Part shown: positions 55,904-63,842 of the stretch, piece by piece | Position numbering within the stretch: position 1 is the stretch's first letter | How the letters are laid out: each line of letters opens with the position of its first letter | NCBI RefSeq assembly: GCF_016909495.1 | Contig: NZ_JAFBFW010000007.1 | Coordinates: 62,001-126,000 of the forward strand | Length of the DNA stretch: 64,000 nt | Origin: Pantoea coffeiphila | GTDB taxonomy: Bacteria > Pseudomonadota > Gammaproteobacteria > Enterobacterales > Enterobacteriaceae | Reading direction: 5' to 3' | Translations under genes and position numbers: made by a program | Notes under the pieces: generated by a model | What the model saw: only the letters and a program-made list of their open reading frames with translations | Told to the model about the DNA's origin: nothing | Database searches by the model: none

Positions 55904-56959
55904 TTACTGCGGTGGACGCACCAGAATCTTAACCTGCTGCTTCTCTTTCACCAGCGCATCAAAACCTTGCTCAACCAGATCGGCCAAATCAATACGCTTG
56001 GTTACCAGCTTGTCCGCCTGGAAATAACCCTGAGTCATCAGATCCATCACCGCCGGGAAAATATGACGGTAGGCGATAATGCCCTTAATGTTGCGCTCGG
56101 CCAGCACCACCTTGTTCGGATGGAATGACGCTTCGCCTTCCCAGATAGACACAATAATGGTTTCGCCTTCGTAGCGGGTGCTGTCGATACACTGCTTCAG
56201 CACCACCGGCACGCCGGTCACTTCGAACGACACGTCCACGCCGCCGTTGGTCAGCTCGCGAATACGCGCAACCGCATCTTCTTTGCTCGGATCGATAACC
56301 AGACGTGCGCCCAGCTCGCGCGCTTTCTCTGAACGCTGCGGCGACAGCTCAACCACATAGATCTCTGCCGCACCGGCAGCGCGCAGCGCTTCGATCACCA
56401 GCAGGCCAATCGGACCCGCGCCGAACACCACCGCTTTATCACCGGCTTTCAGCTTGCTCATGCGCACCGCGTGCAGCGCAACGGCCGCAGGCTCAACCAG
56501 CGCACCCTGCTCGTAGGAAAGGGCGTCTGGCATACGGTGAACCATGTGCTCAGCAACCACGGTGAAGGAGGAGAAACCGCCGCCGCCGCCGGACAGGCCG
56601 TGGAAGCCCAAATCGCCACACAGGTTGTATTTGCCTTCGCGGCAGGCTTCGCACTCCTGGCAGGAGAGGATCGGCTCAACCACCACGCGGTCACCGGCTT
56701 TGAATTTGGTAACGCCGCTGCCCACTTCCACCACTTCACCCGAAAATTCATGGCCCATCACGATAGGTGCGATATCGCCGCTGATTTTATGCGGCTTTTC
56801 TACCGGCACAAAAATCGGTCCGGCAAGATATTCGTGCAGATCGCTGCCGCAGATCCCGGTCCACGCGACTTTGATTTTTACCTTCCCTGCGGAAACCGTC
56901 GGTTCCTCAATATCATCAATACGAATGTCGCGAGCCTGATACCAACGTGCTGCTTTCAT
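55904..56959 (-). CDS. bdhA: 2,3-butanediol dehydrogenase, zinc-containing MDR family
   Basis: A 351-residue medium-chain zinc alcohol dehydrogenase. Catalytic-zinc motif GICGSDLHEY and GHEFSGEVVEVG, structural-zinc cysteines CQECEACREGKYNLC (about residues 93-107), and the NAD Rossmann motif VVFGAGPIGLLVIEAL are visible. It is closest in pattern to (R,R)-butanediol dehydrogenases. It interconverts 2,3-butanediol and acetoin, feeding the neighbouring aco system. The ATG at 56959 is preceded by AGGGGAA. A sigma-54-like promoter and a candidate AcoR site lie upstream. Confidence 0.88.
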   Translation of the reverse strand: MKAARWYQARDIRIDDIEEPTVSAGKVKIKVAWTGICGSDLHEYLAGPIFVPVEKPHKISGDIAPIVMGHEFSGEVVEVGSGVTKFKAGDRVVVEPILSCQECEACREGKYNLCGDLGFHGLSGGGGGFSSFTVVAEHMVHRMPDALSYEQGALVEPAAVALHAVRMSKLKAGDKAVVFGAGPIGLLVIEALRAAGAAEIYVVELSPQRSEKARELGARLVIDPSKEDAVARIRELTNGGVDVSFEVTGVPVVLKQCIDSTRYEGETIIVSIWEGEASFHPNKVVLAERNIKGIIAYRHIFPAVMDLMTQGYFQADKLVTKRIDLADLVEQGFDALVKEKQQVKILVRPPQ

Positions 56960-57040
56960 AGTTATTCCCCTGAGATTGGCTTTAAACCTGTCCATTGCCG
57001 TGGTGTCAGCAGGGCCGGAGCAGGTACTCGCGCTGGAGAA

Positions 57041-57056
57041 TGCGAAAGGCGTGCCA
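57041..57056 (-). promoter_or_regulatory. sigma-54-like promoter of the butanediol dehydrogenase gene
   Basis: On the minus strand TGGCAC-GCCTT-TCGCA: a perfect -24 block and one mismatch in the -12 block (TCGC for TTGC) at correct spacing, about 80 bases ahead of the start codon. Confidence 0.65.
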
Positions 57057-57130
57057 GAAATTTATAAAACAATAAAAATCATAAAATTCATTATCTTATT
57101 AACGCCGCTATGGCGTGGAAGGGTGTGACA

Positions 57131-57170
57131 GAGTGGACGGGTGTAACAGGTGCACCGTTACAGGTGTAAC
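57131..57170 (-). promoter_or_regulatory. candidate AcoR upstream site, butanediol dehydrogenase side
   Basis: The + strand reads GAGTGGACGGGTGTAA (57131-57146), whose complement is the acoX-side motif with one change. It is followed by GTTACAGGTGTAAC (57157-57170), so GTGTAAC-type half-sites recur. It lies 75 bases upstream of the -24 element. Confidence 0.6.
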
Positions 57171-57224
57171 GCGCGCGCGAAGGAAAAACCGTAGGCGCGT
57201 TGAAAAGTCGTGGGACCATCTTGA

Positions 57225-57294
57225 ATGGCGGATGGCGGATGGCGGATGGCGGATGGCGGATGGCGGATGGCGGATGGCGGATGGCGGATGGCGG
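57225..57294. repeat. ten perfect tandem copies of a 7-bp unit (ATGGCGG)
   Basis: Ten uninterrupted heptamers between the 3' end of amn and the butanediol dehydrogenase promoter region. Frames through it give repetitive peptides that are artefacts. The rest of the 56960-57406 gap holds the promoter elements described here and a hairpin-rich amn 3' region. Confidence 0.95.
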
Positions 57295-57406
57295 ATTCAG
57301 ATGAGGGAATCTGAACATGTGGGAAGCCGGGTAAAAGTGTTGAAGGCGGAAGAGCACGTTTCACTCTCCGGCCTTCAACCGTACCCGACGGATGCCCGGC
57401 TAACGC

Positions 57407-58864
57407 TTAACGGAACGGCGGTTCGTTAAAGGTACGCAACTTGCGTGAGTGCAGGCGATCGCCTTCGGCGCGCAGCAGATCGATCGCGCGGATACCGATT
57501 TGCAGATGCTCGGAAATCGCCCCTTCATAGAAGCGGTTCGCCTGGCCCGGCAGCTTAATCTCCCCGTGCAGCGGCTTATCCGAGACGCACAGCAGCGTGC
57601 CGTACGGCACGCGGAAGCGATAGCCCTGTGCGGCAATGGTCGCGCTCTCCATATCCACCGCCACCGCGCGGCTGAGGTTAAAGCGCAGCGCGGAGGCTGA
57701 ATAGCGCAGCTCCCAGTTGCGATCGTCGGTGGTCACCACCGTACCGGTACGCAGCCGCTGCTTGACCTCTTCGCCCGGCATGCCGCTGACCAGCTTGGTG
57801 GCGTCGTACAGCGCGCGCTGCACTTCGGCAATGCTCGGGATCGGGATATCCGGCGGCAGCACCGCGTCCAGCACGTGATCGTCGCGCAGATAGGCGTGCG
57901 CCAGCACGTAGTCGCCGATGGTCTGGCTTTCGCGCAGCCCGCCGCAGTGGCCAATCATCAGCCAGGCGTGCGGACGCAGAACCGCCAGGTGATCGCAGAT
58001 GGTTTTGGCATTCGACGGGCCAACGCCGATATTCACCAGGGTGATCCCCTGGCCGTTTTTGGCGATCAGATGCCAGGCGGGCATCTGGTGCTTCTTCCAC
58101 GCCAGATCGGAAACGGTCTGCTCCGGGTGCGGCGTATCGTGGGTGATGGTGATGCCACCGGCGCAGGACAGCGCCTGATACGGCGATTCGGGATCGGCGA
58201 TCTGCTCGCAGGCCCACAGCACGAACTCATCGACGTAGCGGGTGTAGTTGGTAAACAGCACGTAGGGCTGGAAATCTTCGACCGGCGTGCCGGTGTAGTG
58301 GCGCAGACGCGCCAGCGAAAAGTCGGTACGCAGCGCATCGAAGTGCGACAGCGGGAAGGTTTCACCCACAGCCAGCAGGCCGTCGGCGTTTTCATCGCCA
58401 ATCTGCGACAGTTCGGTGGTCGGGAAGTGCTGGGCAATGCCCGCGCTCATGCTGCGGTCCAGCGCCAGGCCGGAGCCGTCAATCACGTAAGGGAAGGGGA
58501 TCTCCTGCTGCGACGGCAGTACCTCAATGGAGACGCTGTATTCGCTGCTCAGCAGTTCCAGCTGCTCGCTCAGATAGTGGCGCGCCAGCGCCGGGCGGGT
58601 GACGGTGGTACTGTAGCATCCGGCGCGGGTAAAGCGGCCAAAGGCGCGAGTCAGACGCTGGCTGGGGGCCACGCCGTCCCAGCTGACGCGCAGCTGTGGA
58701 TAAACAAACAGCCCGCTGGCGCGGGCTGCGGCGTCCGGCAGGCTGCCGTCGGCAATAAAGGCGGTAATGGCGTCGCGCAGGGCGGCGACGGCGGCATCGT
58801 ACTGCGCTTCCAGCTTGTCCAGCGCTTCGGTAACCGACAGCGACTGGTTCTGAGAATAAGTCAT
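57407..58864 (-). CDS. amn: AMP nucleosidase
   Basis: A 485-residue cytoplasmic enzyme hydrolysing AMP to adenine and ribose-5-phosphate. The N-terminal AMN domain is followed by a nucleoside-phosphorylase-like domain with ITLVNIGVGPSNAKTICDHLAVLRPHAWLMIGHCGGLRESQTIGDYVLAHAYLRDDHVLD and AVDMESATIAAQGYRFRVPYGTLLCVSDKPLHGEIKLPGQANRFYE. Length and motifs match E. coli Amn (484 residues). AAGGAG precedes the ATG. A single-gene unit. Confidence 0.97.
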   Translation of the reverse strand: MTYSQNQSLSVTEALDKLEAQYDAAVAALRDAITAFIADGSLPDAAARASGLFVYPQLRVSWDGVAPSQRLTRAFGRFTRAGCYSTTVTRPALARHYLSEQLELLSSEYSVSIEVLPSQQEIPFPYVIDGSGLALDRSMSAGIAQHFPTTELSQIGDENADGLLAVGETFPLSHFDALRTDFSLARLRHYTGTPVEDFQPYVLFTNYTRYVDEFVLWACEQIADPESPYQALSCAGGITITHDTPHPEQTVSDLAWKKHQMPAWHLIAKNGQGITLVNIGVGPSNAKTICDHLAVLRPHAWLMIGHCGGLRESQTIGDYVLAHAYLRDDHVLDAVLPPDIPIPSIAEVQRALYDATKLVSGMPGEEVKQRLRTGTVVTTDDRNWELRYSASALRFNLSRAVAVDMESATIAAQGYRFRVPYGTLLCVSDKPLHGEIKLPGQANRFYEGAISEHLQIGIRAIDLLRAEGDRLHSRKLRTFNEPPFR

Positions 58865-58953
58865 TCAATCTCCTTACATCGTTTTCCCGTATTGCCAACA
58901 GCCTAACTGAAGATAACGACAAAAGGAGGGGATGCCGGAATTATTTATTGCGC

Positions 58954-60144
58954 TCAGCTGCTGTCACCCGGCTCGAAGGCGAATTTAATCTGCTCTTCCA
59001 GCGGCTGCGGCGCATCGTCGAGCATCGCCATCAGCCGCTGGCCCACCTGCTGGCCCAGTTTTTCATAGTTCAGCCGCATCGAGGTCAGCGACGGGAAGGT
59101 GTGATCGCAGTCGGTCGATCCGTCCAGGCAGGCCACCGCCATATCGTAAGGCACCTTCAGCAGCCGCCGCTGGCATTCGGCCAGCACGCCGATGGCGATC
59201 TCTTCGTGGCTGCAAATAATCGCGTCCAGATCCGGCTGGTTTTGCAGCAGCTGACCGAGCGCAAAGCGGCCAAACTGCAGGCTCGGTGCATCCGGCACGG
59301 TGATCATCAGGTCGGCGTTCTGATAGTGCGCCAGCATCGCCCTGTGCCAGCCGTTCAGCTGCTGCTTATGCAGGCGGTTATCGGTCTGCGCGCCGATAAA
59401 GGCAATGCGGCGATAGCCTTTTTCCAGCAGCGTGCGGGTCAGCCGTTCGGCGGCGTCGCTGAAGGCAATATTCAGCGTCAGATCGGCGGAAAACTGCCCG
59501 GCTCCGCAGACGTTGACCGTCACCACTTCCGACGACTCCAGCATCTCGCAGGTTTTCGGTGACAGCTGGGCGGCGAACAGCACCAGCGCGGAAGGGCGGT
59601 GCTGCAGCAGTTTTTCCACCAGCGGCGTTTCGCCGTACTGATGATATTCGTGGCAGGCCATGATCAGCTGAAACGGCTGATTGCTGAGGGTGTGCTGTAG
59701 CGCCTGCACGAAGCGGGTGCTGGCACGATCGTGCTGAAAAGGATAGAGCACCGCCACGGTATGCGACTGCTGGGAAGCCAGCGCGGCGGCGGCCTGGTTG
59801 GTTACGTAGCCCAGTTCGCGCACCGCCTGTTCCACTTTCCTCAAGGAGGCTTCAGAGACCTGCGACGGGTCACGCAGCGCGCGCGATGCGGTCATCTGCC
59901 CAACCCCGGCGTGGCGGGCCACGTCCTGTAGGGTGACGCGCTGCTGCGGGCTGGCAGCAAGCTCGGCGGCGGGCGCGCTGGCTTCATAACCCAGTGCGCG
60001 GGCGGCTTTTTCAACTTCACTGCGGACTTTGTCTGACACCAGCTCCGGCGTGCGCATCACTCGCGACACCGTCATAACGCCAACGCCAACATAGTCAGCA
60101 ACATCCTGTAGCGTCACGCGACCACTACTACGACGCTTTCGCAT
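58954..60144 (-). CDS. LacI-type regulator with two tandem HTH domains
   Basis: A 396-residue regulator. It carries two complete LacI-type HTH/hinge units: RVTLQDVADYVGVGVMTVSRVMRTPELVSDKVR (about residues 9-41) and RVTLQDVARHAGVGQMTASRALRDPSQVSEASL (about 69-101). One sugar-binding-protein-like effector domain follows (about 130-390). LacI proteins normally have a single HTH. AGGAG fixes the start. It is divergent from the Ula-like PTS operon; perfect and near palindromes lie in the shared 229-base promoter, so it is the likely repressor. Its effector is unknown. Confidence 0.9.
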   Translation of the reverse strand: MRKRRSSGRVTLQDVADYVGVGVMTVSRVMRTPELVSDKVRSEVEKAARALGYEASAPAAELAASPQQRVTLQDVARHAGVGQMTASRALRDPSQVSEASLRKVEQAVRELGYVTNQAAAALASQQSHTVAVLYPFQHDRASTRFVQALQHTLSNQPFQLIMACHEYHQYGETPLVEKLLQHRPSALVLFAAQLSPKTCEMLESSEVVTVNVCGAGQFSADLTLNIAFSDAAERLTRTLLEKGYRRIAFIGAQTDNRLHKQQLNGWHRAMLAHYQNADLMITVPDAPSLQFGRFALGQLLQNQPDLDAIICSHEEIAIGVLAECQRRLLKVPYDMAVACLDGSTDCDHTFPSLTSMRLNYEKLGQQVGQRLMAMLDDAPQPLEEQIKFAFEPGDSS

Positions 60145-60233
60145 CCTGGTTCTCCTGAACGCTCTGTTACGCGGCGCTGCCGCGCAATGATTTACCCTGC
60201 TGACAGTGTGCCGTTCCGGATAAAAGACAACAA

Positions 60234-60245
60234 CTGGTTAACCAG
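60234..60245. promoter_or_regulatory. perfect palindrome CTGGTTAACCAG, candidate operator
   Basis: A 12-bp perfect palindrome between the dual-HTH regulator and the PTS operon, about 130 bases before the first PTS gene. Confidence 0.6.
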
Positions 60246-60284
60246 CAAATGATATGCCGATCACAGTTACTGATAGCTTTAACA

Positions 60285-60296
60285 GTTAGCGTTAAC
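60285..60296. promoter_or_regulatory. second, imperfect palindrome AGTTAGCGTTAACT region
   Basis: GTTAGCGTTAAC near the likely PTS promoter, about 50 bases from the first candidate operator. It shares the GTTAAC core. Two such sites would suit a regulator with two HTH domains. Confidence 0.4.
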
Positions 60297-60373
60297 TTTT
60301 TAGATCTCTATCACATTATTTCGGGCGGTTCGACACTACTCTGCTCGGGCGAAAAGAGAGAGGTGACCGATAA

Positions 60374-60817
60374 ATGTTGAAAGAACTCCTGACTGCTGAC
60401 GTTGTGCAGATTGTACCAGCCTGTGAAGACTGGCGTCACGCAGTTGCGCTGTCCTGCCAGCCATTACGTGACAACGGTACGATCGAAGCCCGCTATGTTG
60501 AGGCTATCTACCGTTCGCATGAAGCGATTGGCCCGTACTATGTCGTTGGCCCCGGTATTGCAATGCCCCACGCTCGCCCGGAAGAAGGCGCGAATAAACT
60601 GGGCATCAGCCTGACGCTGGTGCAGCAGGGCGTGAACTTTGATTCCGAGGGCAATGACCCGGTGAAGCTGCTGTTTGTACTGGCGGCGACCGACAGCAAC
60701 AGCCATATCGGCATTATCACCGCGCTCGCCGGGCTGTTTGACACGCCTGAAGATACCGACGCGCTGATGGCTGCCACCAGCGTTGAACAGATTTTATCCA
60801 TTATTTCACGTTATTAA
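60374..60817 (+). CDS. PTS EIIA, ascorbate/galactitol (UlaC/SgaA) type
   Basis: A 147-residue cytoplasmic EIIA of the mannitol/fructose fold. The phospho-histidine is in GPGIAMPHARPEEGANKLGISL (about His67). It passes phosphate from HPr to the EIIB encoded 19 bases downstream. GAGAGGTG precedes the ATG. First gene of a three-gene EIIA-EIIB-EIIC operon without any catabolic enzyme, so the sugar cannot be told from context. Confidence 0.9.
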   Translation: MLKELLTADVVQIVPACEDWRHAVALSCQPLRDNGTIEARYVEAIYRSHEAIGPYYVVGPGIAMPHARPEEGANKLGISLTLVQQGVNFDSEGNDPVKLLFVLAATDSNSHIGIITALAGLFDTPEDTDALMAATSVEQILSIISRY

Positions 60818-60836
60818 ACGACCAGAGGAACAACAA

Positions 60837-61124
60837 ATGAAAATTACCGTGGTATGCGGCAATGGCCTTGGCACCAGCCTGATGATGGAAATGAGCATTA
60901 AAAATATCGTGAAGGATCTGGGCGTTGCGGCGGAAGTCGATCACGTGGACCTGGGTTCGGCAAAAGGCACCGCCAGCGATATCTTTGTTGGCACCAGCGA
61001 TATTGCTGAGCAGCTGATTGCACAGCAGGTGGGCGGCAAAATCGTCTCTCTGCAAAACATGGTAGACAAAGCGGCGATGAAAGAGCGTATCTCCGCCGCG
61101 CTGTCGGAACTCGGCGCGTTATAA
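60837..61124 (+). CDS. PTS EIIB, ascorbate (UlaB/SgaB) type
   Basis: A 95-residue EIIB. The phospho-cysteine is in the P-loop KITVVCGNGLGTSLMMEM (Cys7). AGAGGAA lies ahead of the ATG at 60837; an upstream in-frame ATG would overlap the EIIA gene. Twelve bases separate it from EIIC. Confidence 0.93.
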   Translation: MKITVVCGNGLGTSLMMEMSIKNIVKDLGVAAEVDHVDLGSAKGTASDIFVGTSDIAEQLIAQQVGGKIVSLQNMVDKAAMKERISAALSELGAL

Positions 61125-61136
61125 TCAGGAGCCATA

Positions 61137-62396
61137 ATGGAATTCTTCCGTTTCTTAATGAGTGACGTGCTCTCCGAGCCGTCAATACTGGTTGGCCTGA
61201 TTGCGCTGATTGGTTTGGTTGCACAGAAGAAACCCGCAACTGAAGTGATCAAGGGAACGGTGAAAACCGTGATGGGCTTCCTGATCCTCGGTGCCGGTGC
61301 CGGGCTGATTGTTTCTTCGCTGGGCGATTTTGCGGCGATCTTCCATCACGCCTTCGGTATTCCGGGCGTGGTGCCGAACAACGAAGCGATCGTGGCCGTG
61401 GCGCAGAAAAGCTTCGGTACAGAGATGGCGATGATTATGTTCTTCGCCATGGTGATTAACATCGCGATTGCCCGCTTTACGCCGTGGAAATATATCTTCC
61501 TGACCGGTCACCACACGCTGTTTATGTCGATGATGGTGGCAGTGATCCTGTCTACCGCCGGAATGCGCGGTGCCAGCCTGATTGCGGTCGGTTCGCTGGT
61601 GGTGGGCGTTTCGATGGTGTTCTTCCCGGCGATTATTCATCCGTATATGAAAAAAGTCACCGGTTCGGACGATGTTGCTTTCGGCCACTTCTCCTCAATC
61701 TCCCAGCTGCTGTCCGCGTTTATCGGCAGCAAGTTCGGTAATAAAGAGAAGTCCACCGAGGACATGCAGGTCCCGAAAAGCCTGCTGTTCCTGCGCGACA
61801 CCCCGGTTGCTATTGCCTTCACCATGTTCTTTATCTTTATTTTCACCTGTCTGGTGGCCGGTCCGTCGGCGGTGAAAGAGATGAACGCCGGGGGTAAAAA
61901 CTGGTTCATGTTCTCCCTGATGCAGTCGATTACCTTCGCCGCCGGTGTGTATATCGTTCTGCAGGGCGTGCGTATGGTGATTGCCGAGATCGTTCCGGCG
62001 TTCAAAGGCATCTCCGACAAGCTGGTGCCGAACGCCAAACCGGCGCTCGACTGCCCGGTCGTGTTCCCTTACGCGCCAAACGCGGTGCTGGTTGGCTTCC
62101 TCAGCAGCTTCGTGGCCGGGGTACTGGGCATGTTCCTGCTGTATGCGCTGAACATGACGGTGATTATTCCGGGCGTGGTGCCGCACTTCTTCGTTGGTGC
62201 AGCAGCGGGCGTGTTCGGTAACGCCACCGGCGGTCGTCGTGGTGCAATCCTCGGTGCCTTCACTAACGGTCTGCTGATCACCTTTATCCCGGTGTTCCTG
62301 CTGCCGGTACTGGGCAGCATCGGCCTGGCCAACACCACCTTCAGCGACTCTGACTTTGGTGCGGTTGGTATCCTGCTGGGACTGATTGTGCGCTAA
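61137..62396 (+). CDS. PTS EIIC, ascorbate (UlaA/SgaT) family permease
   Basis: A 419-residue inner-membrane permease with about ten helices: IGLVAQKKPATEVIKGTVKTVMGFLILGAGAGLIVSSLG near the N-terminus, HHAFGIPGVVPNNEA, and a C-terminal GNATGGRRGAILGAFTNGLLITFIPVFLLPVLG. It belongs to the SgaT/UlaA family, somewhat shorter than E. coli UlaA (465). It takes up and, with EIIB, phosphorylates a sugar acid-like substrate. A strong terminator follows. Confidence 0.92.
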   Translation: MEFFRFLMSDVLSEPSILVGLIALIGLVAQKKPATEVIKGTVKTVMGFLILGAGAGLIVSSLGDFAAIFHHAFGIPGVVPNNEAIVAVAQKSFGTEMAMIMFFAMVINIAIARFTPWKYIFLTGHHTLFMSMMVAVILSTAGMRGASLIAVGSLVVGVSMVFFPAIIHPYMKKVTGSDDVAFGHFSSISQLLSAFIGSKFGNKEKSTEDMQVPKSLLFLRDTPVAIAFTMFFIFIFTCLVAGPSAVKEMNAGGKNWFMFSLMQSITFAAGVYIVLQGVRMVIAEIVPAFKGISDKLVPNAKPALDCPVVFPYAPNAVLVGFLSSFVAGVLGMFLLYALNMTVIIPGVVPHFFVGAAAGVFGNATGGRRGAILGAFTNGLLITFIPVFLLPVLGSIGLANTTFSDSDFGAVGILLGLIVR

Positions 62397-62419
62397 TCGC
62401 TATCAGTGCCAGACTGACC

Positions 62420-62456
62420 GAAAAAGAGGCGAAGTTATCTTCGCCTCTTTTTTTGC
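62420..62456. terminator. bidirectional terminator between the PTS operon and the MFS gene
   Basis: AAAAAGAGGCGAA-GTTATC-TTCGCCTCTTTTTTT, a 13-bp stem with A- and T-runs on the two sides. It serves the PTS operon and the convergent MFS gene. Confidence 0.95.
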
Positions 62457-62535
62457 ATTGGAAACCACGCGGTTAAGATAGTGAGGCGAGCGAAGACGCG
62501 GGCAAACAGAACCGTTGACGCATTTGATGCCGGGC

Positions 62536-63768
62536 TTAGCGCTGCTGACGTTGAATGGGCTGCGTGGTAAAAGTTGTCTCCTTTTCCTGATGGCCGGCGC
62601 GTTTCTTCCATCGCCCGCCGATTACCAGGGTCAGCGCAAACCCTGCACCGGCCATGCCGACGTCAAACCACATAATGCTGGCAATGCTGTGCTGCGACAG
62701 GCGGGCGGTGATCAGCGGGACAGTAAACGTGGCGAGGCTGCCCGCGCTGTAGTAAATCCCGGTGGCCTTTCCCTTGGCCTGCGGGAACTTCATCGCCATC
62801 ACCGTCAGTCCCAGTTGCACCACGCCGCCCGCCGCCGAAAAGCCGATGACAAAGGCGAACAGCGCGATAATCCGCGCACTGGGATAAAGGCTGATCGCCA
62901 GCAGCGCCAGCAGGGAGATAAAGGTATAAAGACGCAGCAGAAGCAGCGAGTTGACCAGCCGGTTTACCAGCAGCGCGGTGATAAATACGCCGCTCAGTGA
63001 CCCCACGGTATAGACGCTGAGCAGCTGAATAGAGGCCGAATATGGCATTAAAATGACAAATTCCGCAAAATGCGCCAGCCACTGGCTGACGAGGTAGAAG
63101 GTGGCCATGGAAATATAGCCAAACAGCGTAAAGCAGATGATGTCGGCCAGTGCGCGCCTGTCTTCCAGTATCAAACTTTTGCCGCCGGGGCTGGCTGCCT
63201 GTGGCGGTCGGTGAGCGGGGAATGGCCGCCGCAGCAGGAAAATCCCGTTAACCAGCATAATGGCGGCAGCAACCATAAACGACCAGCCGAACCAGCTGTG
63301 GCTCAGCATCAGCCCCCAGATGATAAACGGCAGCAGAAACTGGCCCGCAGAGACAAAGGCTTTGATCAGAATGGTGGCCGTACCGGGAGAATGAGGAAAC
63401 GCTTCCATCAGCGCCGGGTAGGTACCGGCATCCAGGAAACTGTTGGCTACCCCGGCCAGCAGTCCGCAGGCAAAGGCGGTAACCACGCTTTGTGCCGAAA
63501 CAATGCCGAAGAAAAAGCCGACGTAGCACAGGATACCGAGCAGGATAAACGGCCGACGGCCAAATTTATCGGAAAGCATACCGGAAACAAACAGCACCAT
63601 CAGGCGGCCAAAGCCCAGTGAGGCAATCACCACCGAAACGCCTGCGGCATCGGTATGCCACTGCTGCTCAAGGTGCGGCATGTTCAGGGTGATCAGCAAC
63701 ACACCCATACCGTGAACCAGATAATTCAGATACAGCCCGACGGCGGTCGGGAAAAAGCGATTGGTCAT
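62536..63768 (-). CDS. major facilitator superfamily transporter
   Basis: A 410-residue, 12-helix MFS protein. Motif A-like LFVSGMLSDKFGRRPFILLG (loop 2-3) and a second half with QLLSVYTVGSLSGVFITALLVNRLV are visible. The C-terminus is hydrophilic (KKRAGHQEKETTF). The ATG at 63768 aligns with the hydrophobic N-terminus. It lies 75 bases after the end of an ABC exporter gene on the same strand, so the two may be co-transcribed. The substrate is unknown; an MFS/ABC pairing is known in siderophore and drug loci but nothing here proves it. Confidence 0.8.
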   Translation of the reverse strand: MTNRFFPTAVGLYLNYLVHGMGVLLITLNMPHLEQQWHTDAAGVSVVIASLGFGRLMVLFVSGMLSDKFGRRPFILLGILCYVGFFFGIVSAQSVVTAFACGLLAGVANSFLDAGTYPALMEAFPHSPGTATILIKAFVSAGQFLLPFIIWGLMLSHSWFGWSFMVAAAIMLVNGIFLLRRPFPAHRPPQAASPGGKSLILEDRRALADIICFTLFGYISMATFYLVSQWLAHFAEFVILMPYSASIQLLSVYTVGSLSGVFITALLVNRLVNSLLLLRLYTFISLLALLAISLYPSARIIALFAFVIGFSAAGGVVQLGLTVMAMKFPQAKGKATGIYYSAGSLATFTVPLITARLSQHSIASIMWFDVGMAGAGFALTLVIGGRWKKRAGHQEKETTFTTQPIQRQQR

Positions 63769-63842
63769 GGTGAGTCTTCGGCAATACGACAAACGGAGTA
63801 CGGGTGGCTCCGCGACTGAGGGCAGCATGATGCCTGCGAGGG

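Noticed and set aside
57115..57429. Repetitive open frames (MADGGWR and HPPSAIR repeats) over the heptamer array
   Set aside because: They are translations of a 7-bp microsatellite on both strands, with no start signals or family.
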